Shown: positions 1 to 7,178, counted from the first letter of the stretch. The stretch is DNA of 8,419 bases from Lachnospiraceae bacterium (GCA_009774155.1 VSNE01000112.1:1-8419), one strand, 5' to 3'. Numbers and translations: made by a program. Notes: generated from the sequence alone by a model not told the origin.

Positions 1-15
1 CAATGAAAACTTAAT

Positions 16-24
16 AAGGAGGTG
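16..24 (+). promoter_or_regulatory. Ribosome binding site that fixes the rny start
   Basis: AAGGAGGTG at 16-24 is a near-perfect Shine-Dalgarno sequence. It overlaps the in-frame GTG at 22, so that GTG cannot be the start. It sits 9 nt before the ATG at 34, an ideal spacing, so translation should begin at 34. Confidence 0.85.
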
Positions 25-33
25 CTCCTGTAT

Positions 34-1581
34 ATGGTTACGACTATTGTAGCGGTTTTGGTTGCCATTGTTCTGGCAGCGGCAGTTACCTGGCCTTGTG
101 CGGTTAACTATCGGAAAAGGGTAGTGGAAGAGAAGCTGGGCAATGCAGATGACAGAGCAAGAGAGATCATAGACGAAGCTTTGAAGACGGCAGAGACGAA
201 AAAGCGTGAAGCGATGCTGGAAGTAAAAGAAGAGTCCATGAGAACCAGAAACGAGCTTGAAAAAGAAACCAAAGAGCGCAGAGCGGAACTCCAGCGTTAT
301 GAGCGTCGCGTTTTGTCCAAGGAAGAGTCCTTAGACAAAAAAACAGAAGCTATTGAACGCCGTGAGGCAGGATTTGCAGTTCGGGAAGAACAGCTTGCGA
401 AGAAGCACGCTGAAGTTGAAGAGCTGTCCGCAAAGCGGTTACAGGAATTGGAGAGAATCTCTGGCCTTACCTCCGAACAAGCAAAAGAATATCTTTTAAA
501 AACAGTTGAAGACGATGTAAAGCATGAAACTGCCAAGTTGGTAAAAGAGCTTGAGAGCAGAGCAAAGGAAGAGGCGAATAAGAAAGCAAAGGACTATATT
601 GTCACTGCTATCCAGAAATGTGCGGCCGACCATGTGGCTGAAACTACGATTTCTGTTGTTCAGCTTCCGAATGATGAGATGAAAGGACGCATTATTGGAC
701 GTGAAGGGCGTAATATCAGAACCCTTGAGACTATGACCGGTGTGGATCTGATTATTGATGATACGCCGGAAGCAGTTATTCTGTCCGGGTTTGATCCGAT
801 CCGCAGAGAGGTTGCCCGTATTGCATTGGAAAAGCTCATTGTTGATGGACGTATTCATCCGGCAAGAATTGAGGAAATGGTTGAAAAAGCCCAGAAGGAA
901 GTGGATACCATGATCCGGGAGGAAGGAGAATCCGCAACGCTGGAGGTTGGGGTTCACGGCATTCATCCGGAGCTGGTGCGTCTGCTCGGACGTATGAAAT
1001 TCCGAAGCAGCTATGGTCAGAATGCTTTGAAGCATTCGATTGAGGTTGCCCATTTGTCCGGATTACTGGCAGGGGAGATTGGCGCAGATGTCCGTATGGC
1101 TAAAAGAGCCGGACTGTTACATGACATTGGTAAATCCATAGATCATGAGATGGAAGGGTCCCATATTCAGATAGGCGTGGATTTATGTAAGAAGTATAAG
1201 GAATCAGCTACAGTGATTAACGCAGTTGAATCACATCATGGTGATGTAGAGCCTACTTCATTGATTGCCTGCATTGTACAGGCTGCGGACACGATTTCTG
1301 CGGCAAGGCCGGGCGCAAGAAGAGAGACACTGGAAACTTATACCAACAGATTAAAACAACTGGAAGATATTGCGAACTCCTTTAAGGGAGTAGAGAAATC
1401 TTTTGCTATTCAGGCAGGCAGAGAGGTTCGGGTTATGGTAGTTCCTGACCAGGTAGATGATGCGGCCATGGTATTGATGGCGCGAGATATTTCTAAACAG
1501 ATTGAGGCTGAATTGGAGTATCCTGGACAGATTAAGGTAAATGTTATCCGTGAAAGCAGGGTAACAGACTACGCAAAATAA
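34..1581 (+). CDS. rny: Ribonuclease Y (membrane-anchored endoribonuclease)
   Basis: RNase Y is the membrane-bound endoribonuclease that starts bulk mRNA decay and processes many operon transcripts in Firmicutes. Translated from the ATG at 34 it has 515 residues, matching the roughly 520 of the B. subtilis enzyme. Residues 2-20 form a single hydrophobic N-terminal anchor. Residues about 25-195 are a highly charged Glu/Lys/Arg-rich coiled coil. A KH RNA-binding domain follows with GRIIGREGRNIR at 218-229. The HD metal-dependent phosphohydrolase domain shows H334 in ALKHS and H363-D364 in LLHDIGK, with SHHGDVEP further on. All expected catalytic residues are present and the frame is intact. The nearest in-frame alternative start, GTG 22, lies inside the ribosome binding site. 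A hairpin terminator follows the stop, so rny probably ends its own transcription unit. Its promoter lies upstream of the window. Identification is very secure. Confidence 0.98.
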   Translation: MVTTIVAVLVAIVLAAAVTWPCAVNYRKRVVEEKLGNADDRAREIIDEALKTAETKKREAMLEVKEESMRTRNELEKETKERRAELQRYERRVLSKEESLDKKTEAIERREAGFAVREEQLAKKHAEVEELSAKRLQELERISGLTSEQAKEYLLKTVEDDVKHETAKLVKELESRAKEEANKKAKDYIVTAIQKCAADHVAETTISVVQLPNDEMKGRIIGREGRNIRTLETMTGVDLIIDDTPEAVILSGFDPIRREVARIALEKLIVDGRIHPARIEEMVEKAQKEVDTMIREEGESATLEVGVHGIHPELVRLLGRMKFRSSYGQNALKHSIEVAHLSGLLAGEIGADVRMAKRAGLLHDIGKSIDHEMEGSHIQIGVDLCKKYKESATVINAVESHHGDVEPTSLIACIVQAADTISAARPGARRETLETYTNRLKQLEDIANSFKGVEKSFAIQAGREVRVMVVPDQVDDAAMVLMARDISKQIEAELEYPGQIKVNVIRESRVTDYAK

Positions 1582-1597
1582 AGCTTGAAAAGATAAC

Positions 1598-1631
1598 GGA
1601 GAGGATGTCGTGATTACGGCGTCCTTTCTTT
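1598..1631 (+). terminator. Intrinsic terminator after rny
   Basis: The arms 1598-1611 and 1616-1629 pair around a GATT loop. The core of ten pairs (1602-1611 with 1616-1625) contains only two G-U wobbles, and the outer part adds weaker pairs. The 3' arm runs into a T-rich stretch (TTTCTTT). It lies 17 nt after the rny stop. The T run is interrupted, so termination may be partial, which would allow some read-through into proC. Confidence 0.75.
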
Positions 1632-1677
1632 GTGTGGAAGAAATCTTTATTTTCAGAAAAAAACGGAGGTACATAAG

Positions 1678-2472
1678 ATGGCGAAGATTGGATTTATTGG
1701 GATGGGCAATATGGGGACGGCAATCCTTCTTGGGGCTTTGAAGGAATTTTCAAAGGAAGAGCTGATCTTCAGTGCAAAAACCCCGGAGACAAAGCGGAGA
1801 ATCTATGACCGGACCGGTGTGGAATATACAGATTCCAACGCAGAGTGCGCAAACCGGTGCAAATATCTGATACTGGCAGTGAAGCCTCAGTTTTATGAAG
1901 AGGTGATTAAAGGAATACGCTATATGCTGACTCCGGAGCATGTCATCATTTCTTTGGCGCCGGGAAGAACTATAGAGCAGTTAAAACGGAATCTGGGAAG
2001 TGATAAAAGGATTGTGCGGGTCATGCCCAATACTCCGGCTATGATTGGAGAGGGGATGAGCGGAATAAGCTGCAACAAAGAGGAGCTTTCGGAGATAGAA
2101 ATCCAGACGCTGGAAAAGATATTCAAAGCCTGCGGAAGGGCAGAATTTATTGATGAAAGACTGATGGATGCGGCAGTATGCGCCAGCGGAAGCTCGCCTG
2201 CCTTTGTCTATATGTTTATTGAAGCGCTGGCGGACAGCGCAGTAAGATACGGAATGCCCAGAAAGCAGGCATATGTGTTTGCGGCTCAGGCAGTTCGGGG
2301 CGCGGCCTCCATGGTTTTGGAAACGGGGGAGCATCCCGGAGCGCTGAAGGACAGTGTCTGCAGTCCCGCAGGAACCACCATTGCAGGCGTGGCAGCTTTG
2401 GAAGAGTATGGGATGCGCAGCGCGGTTCTGAAGGCTTCAGAAGCAGTTTATCAAAAATGTACAAAAATGTGA
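1678..2472 (+). CDS. proC: Pyrroline-5-carboxylate reductase
   Basis: This enzyme catalyses the last step of proline synthesis, the NAD(P)H-dependent reduction of 1-pyrroline-5-carboxylate to L-proline in the cytosol. The protein of 264 residues has the usual family length. The Rossmann dinucleotide-binding motif GFIGMGNMG is at residues 5-13, and AVKPQ and RVMPNTPA follow as in the family. The C-terminal P5C reductase signature is DSVCSPAGTTIAG at 225-237, with the substrate-binding serine/threonine residues kept. I chose the ATG at 1678 because CGGAGG (1664-1669) lies 8 nt before it and the Rossmann fold begins directly after. The upstream in-frame ATG at 1630 would add 16 residues with no homology and lies in the rny terminator. 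The gene is preceded by the rny terminator and followed after 43 nt by the SpoIIM-like gene, with which it probably shares a transcript. I see no convincing promoter of its own. Confidence 0.97.
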   Translation: MAKIGFIGMGNMGTAILLGALKEFSKEELIFSAKTPETKRRIYDRTGVEYTDSNAECANRCKYLILAVKPQFYEEVIKGIRYMLTPEHVIISLAPGRTIEQLKRNLGSDKRIVRVMPNTPAMIGEGMSGISCNKEELSEIEIQTLEKIFKACGRAEFIDERLMDAAVCASGSSPAFVYMFIEALADSAVRYGMPRKQAYVFAAQAVRGAASMVLETGEHPGALKDSVCSPAGTTIAGVAALEEYGMRSAVLKASEAVYQKCTKM

Positions 2473-2477
2473 TAAAC
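2446..2477 (+). repeat. Inverted repeat across the proC stop codon, with internal direct repeat
   Basis: GTTTATCA (2446-2453) and TGATAAAC (2470-2477) form a perfect 8-bp inverted repeat around a 16-nt A-rich loop. The proC stop lies in the right arm. Within it, the 9-mer CAAAAATGT occurs twice (2452-2460 and 2462-2470). There is no T run after the right arm, so it is not a typical terminator. It may stabilise the proC 3' end or be fortuitous. Confidence 0.4.
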
Positions 2478-2502
2478 AGGTCTTGCTGCTCATAAAATGA
2501 GT

Positions 2503-2509
2503 GGGGAGG
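2503..2509 (+). promoter_or_regulatory. Ribosome binding site that fixes the spoIIM start
   Basis: GGGGAGG at 2503-2509 lies 6 nt before the ATG at 2516. The in-frame GTG at 2501 overlaps this site, so the ATG is the likely start. Confidence 0.8.
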
Positions 2510-2515
2510 CTTTTT

Positions 2516-3073
2516 ATGCGGGAAACATTAACTTATAAAAACGCAATCCGCGCAGGGACCTATCTGATTCTGTTTTTCAGCGGGATTCTTGCAGGCGTGG
2601 CGTTTGTCCAGACACAGAAAAGTTCTTCGTTTGCAGGAATATTCAGCGAGTATTTTTTAAATCAATATGCGTCCCTGCAGATTGATTTTAAGAAGCTTTT
2701 TCGTTACGTGGGAAGCTGCCGTCTGGGGCAGTATGCGCTTCTGGTATGCAGCGGGACTCTGGCAAGCGCCCCTTTCCTGTGCGGGGGACTGGTGTTTGTT
2801 CTGGGTATGACATGGGGAACGGTAATCAGCATATCCACGCTCAGACTGGGCATGAAAGGTATGCTGATCTGCGCGGCGGGAATTGTTCCGCAGATTTTTT
2901 TCTATATTCCGGCATTTGGGTGGATTCTTCTGTGGGTTCTCAAGAAGGGCTGCAACAGAAAAAAATATCTTTTTCTGGCGGCCGCAGGATTATTTTTCCT
3001 GTTTTTCGGAATTGTGGCGGAGGTATATTTAAATCCGAGATTTTTACAGCAGATTCTGCGCAAAATGTCATAA
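2516..3073 (+). CDS. spoIIM: Stage II sporulation protein M-like membrane protein
   Basis: SpoIIM is a polytopic membrane protein of the SpoIID-SpoIIM-SpoIIP complex, which remodels septal peptidoglycan during engulfment of the forespore. The 185-residue product has a hydrophobic segment at about 13-31, a soluble loop at about 32-70, further membrane segments at about 73-107 and 115-142, and a last one at about 151-168. Family-like features are the Gly/Pro-rich G-I-V-P-Q-I-F-F-Y-I-P-A stretch at 122-133 and the C-terminal EVYLNP at 169-174, which follows the last helix. The position directly upstream of a XerD-type recombinase gene matches the spoIIM-xerD neighbourhood known in other endospore formers, including B. 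subtilis, and supports the call. The start at 2516 is set by a strong ribosome binding site. The gene is probably co-transcribed with proC. Sequence similarity in this family is low, so the assignment rests on topology, short motifs and synteny. Confidence 0.82.
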   Translation: MRETLTYKNAIRAGTYLILFFSGILAGVAFVQTQKSSSFAGIFSEYFLNQYASLQIDFKKLFRYVGSCRLGQYALLVCSGTLASAPFLCGGLVFVLGMTWGTVISISTLRLGMKGMLICAAGIVPQIFFYIPAFGWILLWVLKKGCNRKKYLFLAAAGLFFLFFGIVAEVYLNPRFLQQILRKMS

Positions 3074-3079
3074 AAAATA

Positions 3080-3108
3080 TTGAAATTTCATTGGTTCTTC
3101 GATATACT
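3080..3108 (+). promoter_or_regulatory. Vegetative (sigma-A type) promoter for xerD
   Basis: TTGAAA (3080-3085) and TATACT (3103-3108) are separated by exactly 17 nt, and each differs from the -35 and -10 consensus at one base. Transcription would begin near 3115, giving a leader of about 24 nt before the xerD ATG. The -35 lies 6 nt after the spoIIM stop, so xerD can be expressed in vegetative cells independently of the genes before it. Confidence 0.75.
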
Positions 3109-3138
3109 GAAAGCACGTCTTTTGGTTGAGGGTAGATT

Positions 3139-4020
3139 ATGGACAGTGAAGTGCAATGTTTTGTATTGTATTTGCAGGATGTGAAGAAAGCGTCTCAAAA
3201 TACAATCATGTCATATCACAGTGATTTGACGAAAATGTTAATCTATGTCAGGCAGCAGGGAGTGGAATCTATTGAAGCGATTAATCCGACTGTCCTGAAC
3301 TCTTATATTCTCTATTTGGAGAGGAGCGGAAAATCCGCGGCCACCATATCCAGGTATATTGCATCAATGAAAGCCTTTTTTGAATATCTGGTGAGAGAAC
3401 ACCGGATTCAGGAGGACCCTTCCTTTCGGCTGAAGGCTCCGAAGGTGGAAAAAAAGATACCGGGGATTCTTACAATCCAGGAGATGGAATATCTTTTGGA
3501 ACAGCCGGTGCTGGACAGCCCTAAGGGCTACCGGGATAAAGCGATGCTGGAGCTTTTATATGCGACGGGAATGCGTGTCAGCGAACTGGTGCATCTGCAG
3601 TGCGACGATGTGAATCTGCGGTTTGGATGGGTAGTCTGCAGGGACGGCGGCCGGGAAAGAATGGTTCCTTTTGGAGCAAAGGCAGGAAAGGCTTTGATGG
3701 ATTATCTGGAGAAGGGCCGCGAGGCATTTCTTAAAAAGGAGAACAGAGGATTGCTTTTCCTGAATTGCTCGGGCGCTCCTATGAGCCGCCAGGGATTCTG
3801 GAAGATACTTAAGACCTATGCTTTAAAGGCAGGGATTGAGAAGGATATTACTCCCAGAATGTTTCGGCATTCCTGCGCCGCTCATATGGTTGCCAATGGG
3901 GCGGAGCTTCATACAATTCAGGAGATTCTGGGACATACAGATATGACGGCGACTCAGGTTTATGCAGGATTTCAGCCGGGGATGAAAAAGGAATACAGTA
4001 AAGTGCATCCGAGAGGATGA
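3139..4020 (+). CDS. xerD: XerD-type tyrosine recombinase with altered active site
   Basis: XerD with its partner XerC resolves chromosome dimers at dif by strand exchange through a phosphotyrosine link. The 293-residue protein has the normal length. An N-terminal SAM-like core-binding domain (about 1-95) is followed by a catalytic domain (about 108-290). Visible catalytic residues are R146 in TGMRVSEL, R243 in MFRHS, H266 in LGHTD and the nucleophile Y275 in TQVYAG. Two expected residues differ. The His of the HxxRH motif is R240 (PRMFRH), and the beta-hairpin lysine region reads CRDGGRER (167-174) with no lysine. The ATG at 3139 has GAGGG (3128-3132) 6 nt upstream. The gene has its own promoter at 3080 and a strong terminator at 4032. 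Position after spoIIM fits the housekeeping XerD, but the altered residues leave open a paralogue with modified activity. The family call is secure; the xerD label is less so. Confidence 0.85.
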   Translation: MDSEVQCFVLYLQDVKKASQNTIMSYHSDLTKMLIYVRQQGVESIEAINPTVLNSYILYLERSGKSAATISRYIASMKAFFEYLVREHRIQEDPSFRLKAPKVEKKIPGILTIQEMEYLLEQPVLDSPKGYRDKAMLELLYATGMRVSELVHLQCDDVNLRFGWVVCRDGGRERMVPFGAKAGKALMDYLEKGREAFLKKENRGLLFLNCSGAPMSRQGFWKILKTYALKAGIEKDITPRMFRHSCAAHMVANGAELHTIQEILGHTDMTATQVYAGFQPGMKKEYSKVHPRG

Positions 4021-4031
4021 GAAATGCAAAG

Positions 4032-4066
4032 GCGCAGAGGTAAAAAGATACTTCTGTGCTTTTTTT
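4032..4066 (+). terminator. Strong intrinsic terminator after xerD
   Basis: An 11-bp stem pairs 4032-4042 with 4049-4059 (two G-U wobbles) around an AAAAGA loop. Seven T residues follow at 4060-4066. An A run (4028-4030) before the stem could let it act weakly in the other direction. Only 30 nt separate the T run from the next start codon at 4097. Confidence 0.9.
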
Positions 4067-4096
4067 GTGCAGCTTTATTTATGAAGGGGAAACAGA

Positions 4097-7000
4097 ATGG
4101 AACAGCAGAGAAAATTGATTTCGACAAAGGCAGATACACTGTTCGCACTGAGAAGCCTGATTCACAAATCAGAGATTGAAGAGATGTATATTCTGAGAAT
4201 CGGGGATTATCGTTCGGATAAGCAGGAGGTCTGCCGTGAAATTATGGAACAGTTTAAAGGAAGGCGGATTGTGGTGAGAAGCTCTTCCTCCCGTGAGGAC
4301 TCCTTTCAGCGTTCCAATGCAGGCCATTATAAAAGTATTCTGGATGTGGACTCTTCCAGTGAAGAGGAAATTACAGGAGCGGTGGATGCAGTGATTGCAT
4401 CTTATATAAAGGATATGGGGGAGCTGGAGAATGAACAGGTCCTGATTCAGTGCCAGGCAAGAAACGTGGCATACAGCGGAGTGGTTTTTACCCGTGATAT
4501 TCAGAGTAACCGGCCCTATTATCTGATTAATTATGACGCGACCGGCTCCACGGACAGCGTGACAGGCGGCTCTGCGGGAAAGATGATGAGGATTATCCGA
4601 AATATAAGGGCGGAGACGCTGAGAACTCCGTGGAGGGAGCTTCTATGCGCGGTACAGGAGCTGGAACATATCATGGAGGGGCTTGCGCTGGATATTGAGT
4701 TTGCCATCAGCCGGGAAGGGCGGATTATTCTGTTTCAGCTCCGTCCTCTGGTGGCCAGCTATAAGCGGATGAATACTTATGACGACGGTGCCTTTTTCAG
4801 CCTCTTAAATGATGCGGCCCTTATGTATCAGCATCATAAAAATGCAGTGACCGGAACGCCTATGATGCTGTCGGATATGGCATTCTGGAATCCGTCGGAG
4901 ATTATCGGAAGCAATCCGAGACCTCTGGATTATTCCTTATATCGGGCGATTATCACCCATCATGCATGGAACGAGGGAATTGCGGAGATTGGGTTTCGGA
5001 AGCTGAATCAGGACCTGATGCACCGGATTGGCAATAAGCCTTATATTTGCCTGGAATATGCATTTTATTCTCTGATTCCCCAGGCCGTTGACGAACCGCT
5101 GGCTCTTAAGCTTGTACAGTATTATACAGACGCCCTGAGGAACAATCTGACGGCTCACGACAAGATTGAATTTGAGATTGTGTTTACCACCTGTGATTTT
5201 GAAACAGAGGAGAGGACCAGATGCCTGCTGAAATACGGATTCTCGGAGGAGGAGCGCCAAAAGCTTCTGAAAAGCCTGAAAAATGTGACGGAGCATGCGG
5301 TTGTGAACTTCGATAAAATTCTGAAGGAGGATAAGGAAAGCTTAAGGAAGCTGGAAGAGATTCGGAAAAGTAAGGAGCTGCTGCTTAAGGAGCCCAGGGC
5401 GACGCTCCATCAGCTTCTGTCGGCGGTGCAGAGCCTGCGGGCGTCCCTTCAGCGCTACGGAACGCCCCAGTTTGCCCGTCAGGCCCGTATGGCGTTTATG
5501 GCCAGGGCGTTTTTAAAGAGCCTGACAGAGAAAAGTAAAAAGCCGGAATGCAAAGCTCAGAAGGCATGGTTTACTCAGGAGGATGCGGATGCATTTATGC
5601 AGTCTATCTCCACTGTCTCCACAGAGTTTGAAAAGGATTTCCGGGCATTTTCTCTGAATGAGATCACGCGGGCGGAATTTAATGAAAAGTATGGACATCT
5701 CCGTGTGGGCACCTATGATATCCGGACAGAACGATATGACCAGATGAATTTTCGGCCCGGCCCGTCGAAAAACCGGAGGAAGGGAGACGGCCGGGAGGAC
5801 GCCCTGGATGCCGGACGGCTCCGGGCGGCAGTTAAAGGCTCCGGGCTTCATATAAGTGAAGAGCAGCTTGTCCATTTTATTCGCTGCGCGATTGAGCAGA
5901 GAGAATATTTTAAATTTGAATTTACAAAGTCCCTCAGCCTGATTCTGGAGCTTCTTATCAGAGGCGGAGCTATTATGGAGATTCCCAGAAATGATCTTTC
6001 GTGGCTGGAGATAGAGGATTTTAAGCTGCCTCAGTACATGACGATAGATGAACTGAAGGATCGGCTGGAGGTGCGGATCTTGGAAAGGCGCCGGGAGTAT
6101 CAGGAGTTCCGGGAGCTGTCCCTGCCGGAGGTGATTTTAGATCGCAGCAGTCTGGAGGTGGTGGAGGTCTATGAGGCGCGTCCTAACTTTATAACGACCA
6201 AACGGATTGAGGGGGAAGTAGTTCTTCTGGAGGAAGAGCCGGAGGCAGACATCCATGATAAAATTGTGGCGGTGCCGAAGGCAGATCCGGGCTATGAGTG
6301 GGTATTTGCCAAGGGCATCAAAGGGTTTATCACCCGGTTCGGAGGGGCGGCCTCCCATATGGCAATCCGCTGTGCGGAGTTTGAAATTCCGGCGGCAATC
6401 GGCTGCGGAGAGAAAATATACAATTATGTGTCTTCTCTGAGCTATCTGTCTATGGACTGCCGTGCGGGAAGGATTGAGGAGGGAATCCAGTATCGGAATC
6501 TAAGTGCCCTGATTACGCAGAGAGAAGGAGTCAATATGTACGGCGACCCGGTGGATATTCTGGAGTCAGGCTATGTAAGATTTTATGAATTGCTGGGATT
6601 TATTCCGAAGGCAGTTTCTAATTTTACAAAAAACGTGGAAATGCTGTTCAATAAAAAACGGGATTTGCTGATTGTGGTAGGCGGGGGCTCTCTGCCGCCG
6701 GAAATGTATGATCATCCTCACAGGGATGAGCTGCAGCCCAACAGGGATCGGATGGAGGCGCAGGTGATACATTATTGCGTGGCGCACGGCATTCCGATCA
6801 TTGCCACCTGCCGGGGAATGCAGTATATCAATGTGATGTTCGGGGGAAGGCTGTGGTATCATCCGAAGCTGGCAAATCGTACAAGAGGCGCGGACCATCA
6901 GGTATGGCTTGTGGAGGAACAGCGGAATATATGGGTGAACAATTATCACAGCGACTGTATTTTTGAGGAAGGGCTGGCTCCCTGCTTTGAACCTATTGCC

Positions 7001-7156
7001 ATTGATCGGGAAAATGGGGTGGTGGAGGCATACCGGTCGGTAAAAATGAAGATACTGGCTCTTCAGTGGCATCCGGAGCGGCGGTTTGAGACGGTCAACG
7101 CGTATGAGGAGACACGGAAAATCGTGCTGGATTTTATACAGAAGAATGTGAAGTGA
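4097..7156 (+). CDS. Fused L-glutamine kinase-like (PEP-synthase family) and class I glutamine amidotransferase protein
   Basis: This 1019-residue protein combines two enzymes. Residues 1-220 are a PEP/pyruvate-binding ATP-grasp domain: VVRSSSSRED (59-68), NAGHYKS (74-80), SGVVFTRD (127-134), DIEF (199-202) and FQLRP (213-217). The helical middle carries WNPSEIIG (264-271) and YGHLRVGTYDI (532-542), which I associate with the Cj1418 L-glutamine kinase group rather than true PEP synthase. A swivelling phospho-histidine domain (about 720-795) has GGAASH with H754. Residues about 802-1019 are a class I amidotransferase of the gamma-glutamyl hydrolase type, with nucleophile C905 (ATCRGMQ) and H992/E994 (QWHPE), like Cj1417. 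In Campylobacter these enzymes phosphorylate glutamine on its amide and later release glutamate to give CDP-phosphoramidate. A related role here is inference. AAGGGGA (4084-4090) lies 6 nt before the ATG. No cytidylyltransferase domain is present. The gene stands alone, between the xerD terminator and a convergent gene. Confidence 0.85.
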   Translation: MEQQRKLISTKADTLFALRSLIHKSEIEEMYILRIGDYRSDKQEVCREIMEQFKGRRIVVRSSSSREDSFQRSNAGHYKSILDVDSSSEEEITGAVDAVIASYIKDMGELENEQVLIQCQARNVAYSGVVFTRDIQSNRPYYLINYDATGSTDSVTGGSAGKMMRIIRNIRAETLRTPWRELLCAVQELEHIMEGLALDIEFAISREGRIILFQLRPLVASYKRMNTYDDGAFFSLLNDAALMYQHHKNAVTGTPMMLSDMAFWNPSEIIGSNPRPLDYSLYRAIITHHAWNEGIAEIGFRKLNQDLMHRIGNKPYICLEYAFYSLIPQAVDEPLALKLVQYYTDALRNNLTAHDKIEFEIVFTTCDFETEERTRCLLKYGFSEEERQKLLKSLKNVTEHAVVNFDKILKEDKESLRKLEEIRKSKELLLKEPRATLHQLLSAVQSLRASLQRYGTPQFARQARMAFMARAFLKSLTEKSKKPECKAQKAWFTQEDADAFMQSISTVSTEFEKDFRAFSLNEITRAEFNEKYGHLRVGTYDIRTERYDQMNFRPGPSKNRRKGDGREDALDAGRLRAAVKGSGLHISEEQLVHFIRCAIEQREYFKFEFTKSLSLILELLIRGGAIMEIPRNDLSWLEIEDFKLPQYMTIDELKDRLEVRILERRREYQEFRELSLPEVILDRSSLEVVEVYEARPNFITTKRIEGEVVLLEEEPEADIHDKIVAVPKADPGYEWVFAKGIKGFITRFGGAASHMAIRCAEFEIPAAIGCGEKIYNYVSSLSYLSMDCRAGRIEEGIQYRNLSALITQREGVNMYGDPVDILESGYVRFYELLGFIPKAVSNFTKNVEMLFNKKRDLLIVVGGGSLPPEMYDHPHRDELQPNRDRMEAQVIHYCVAHGIPIIATCRGMQYINVMFGGRLWYHPKLANRTRGADHQVWLVEEQRNIWVNNYHSDCIFEEGLAPCFEPIAIDRENGVVEAYRSVKMKILALQWHPERRFETVNAYEETRKIVLDFIQKNVK

Positions 7157-7178
7157 TTTTTATTCCTGCGGGCAATGA

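Noticed and set aside
22..33. GTG at 22 as the rny start
   Set aside because: It lies inside the AAGGAGG ribosome binding site and would add four residues; the ATG at 34 has ideal spacing.
496..1053. Long open frame antisense to rny
   Set aside because: It runs through the conserved KH and HD coding sequence on the opposite strand and has no recognisable protein features.
1630..1677. N-terminal extension of proC from the ATG at 1630
   Set aside because: The extension overlaps the rny terminator, has no homology to the family and lacks a ribosome binding site; the Rossmann motif begins right after the ATG at 1678.
2746..3129. 127-codon open frame overlapping spoIIM in another frame
   Set aside because: It lies almost wholly within the membrane-protein gene, has no recognisable domain or ribosome binding site, and reads as a frame shadow.
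6566..7072. Antisense open frame over the amidotransferase domain
   Set aside because: The sense frame encodes a clear catalytic triad and family motifs; the antisense frame shows none.
4097..7156. Calling the fusion gene a PEP synthase or pyruvate phosphate dikinase
   Set aside because: There is no C-terminal PEP/pyruvate TIM-barrel domain; an amidotransferase domain takes the C-terminal position and the helical middle matches the glutamine-kinase group better.
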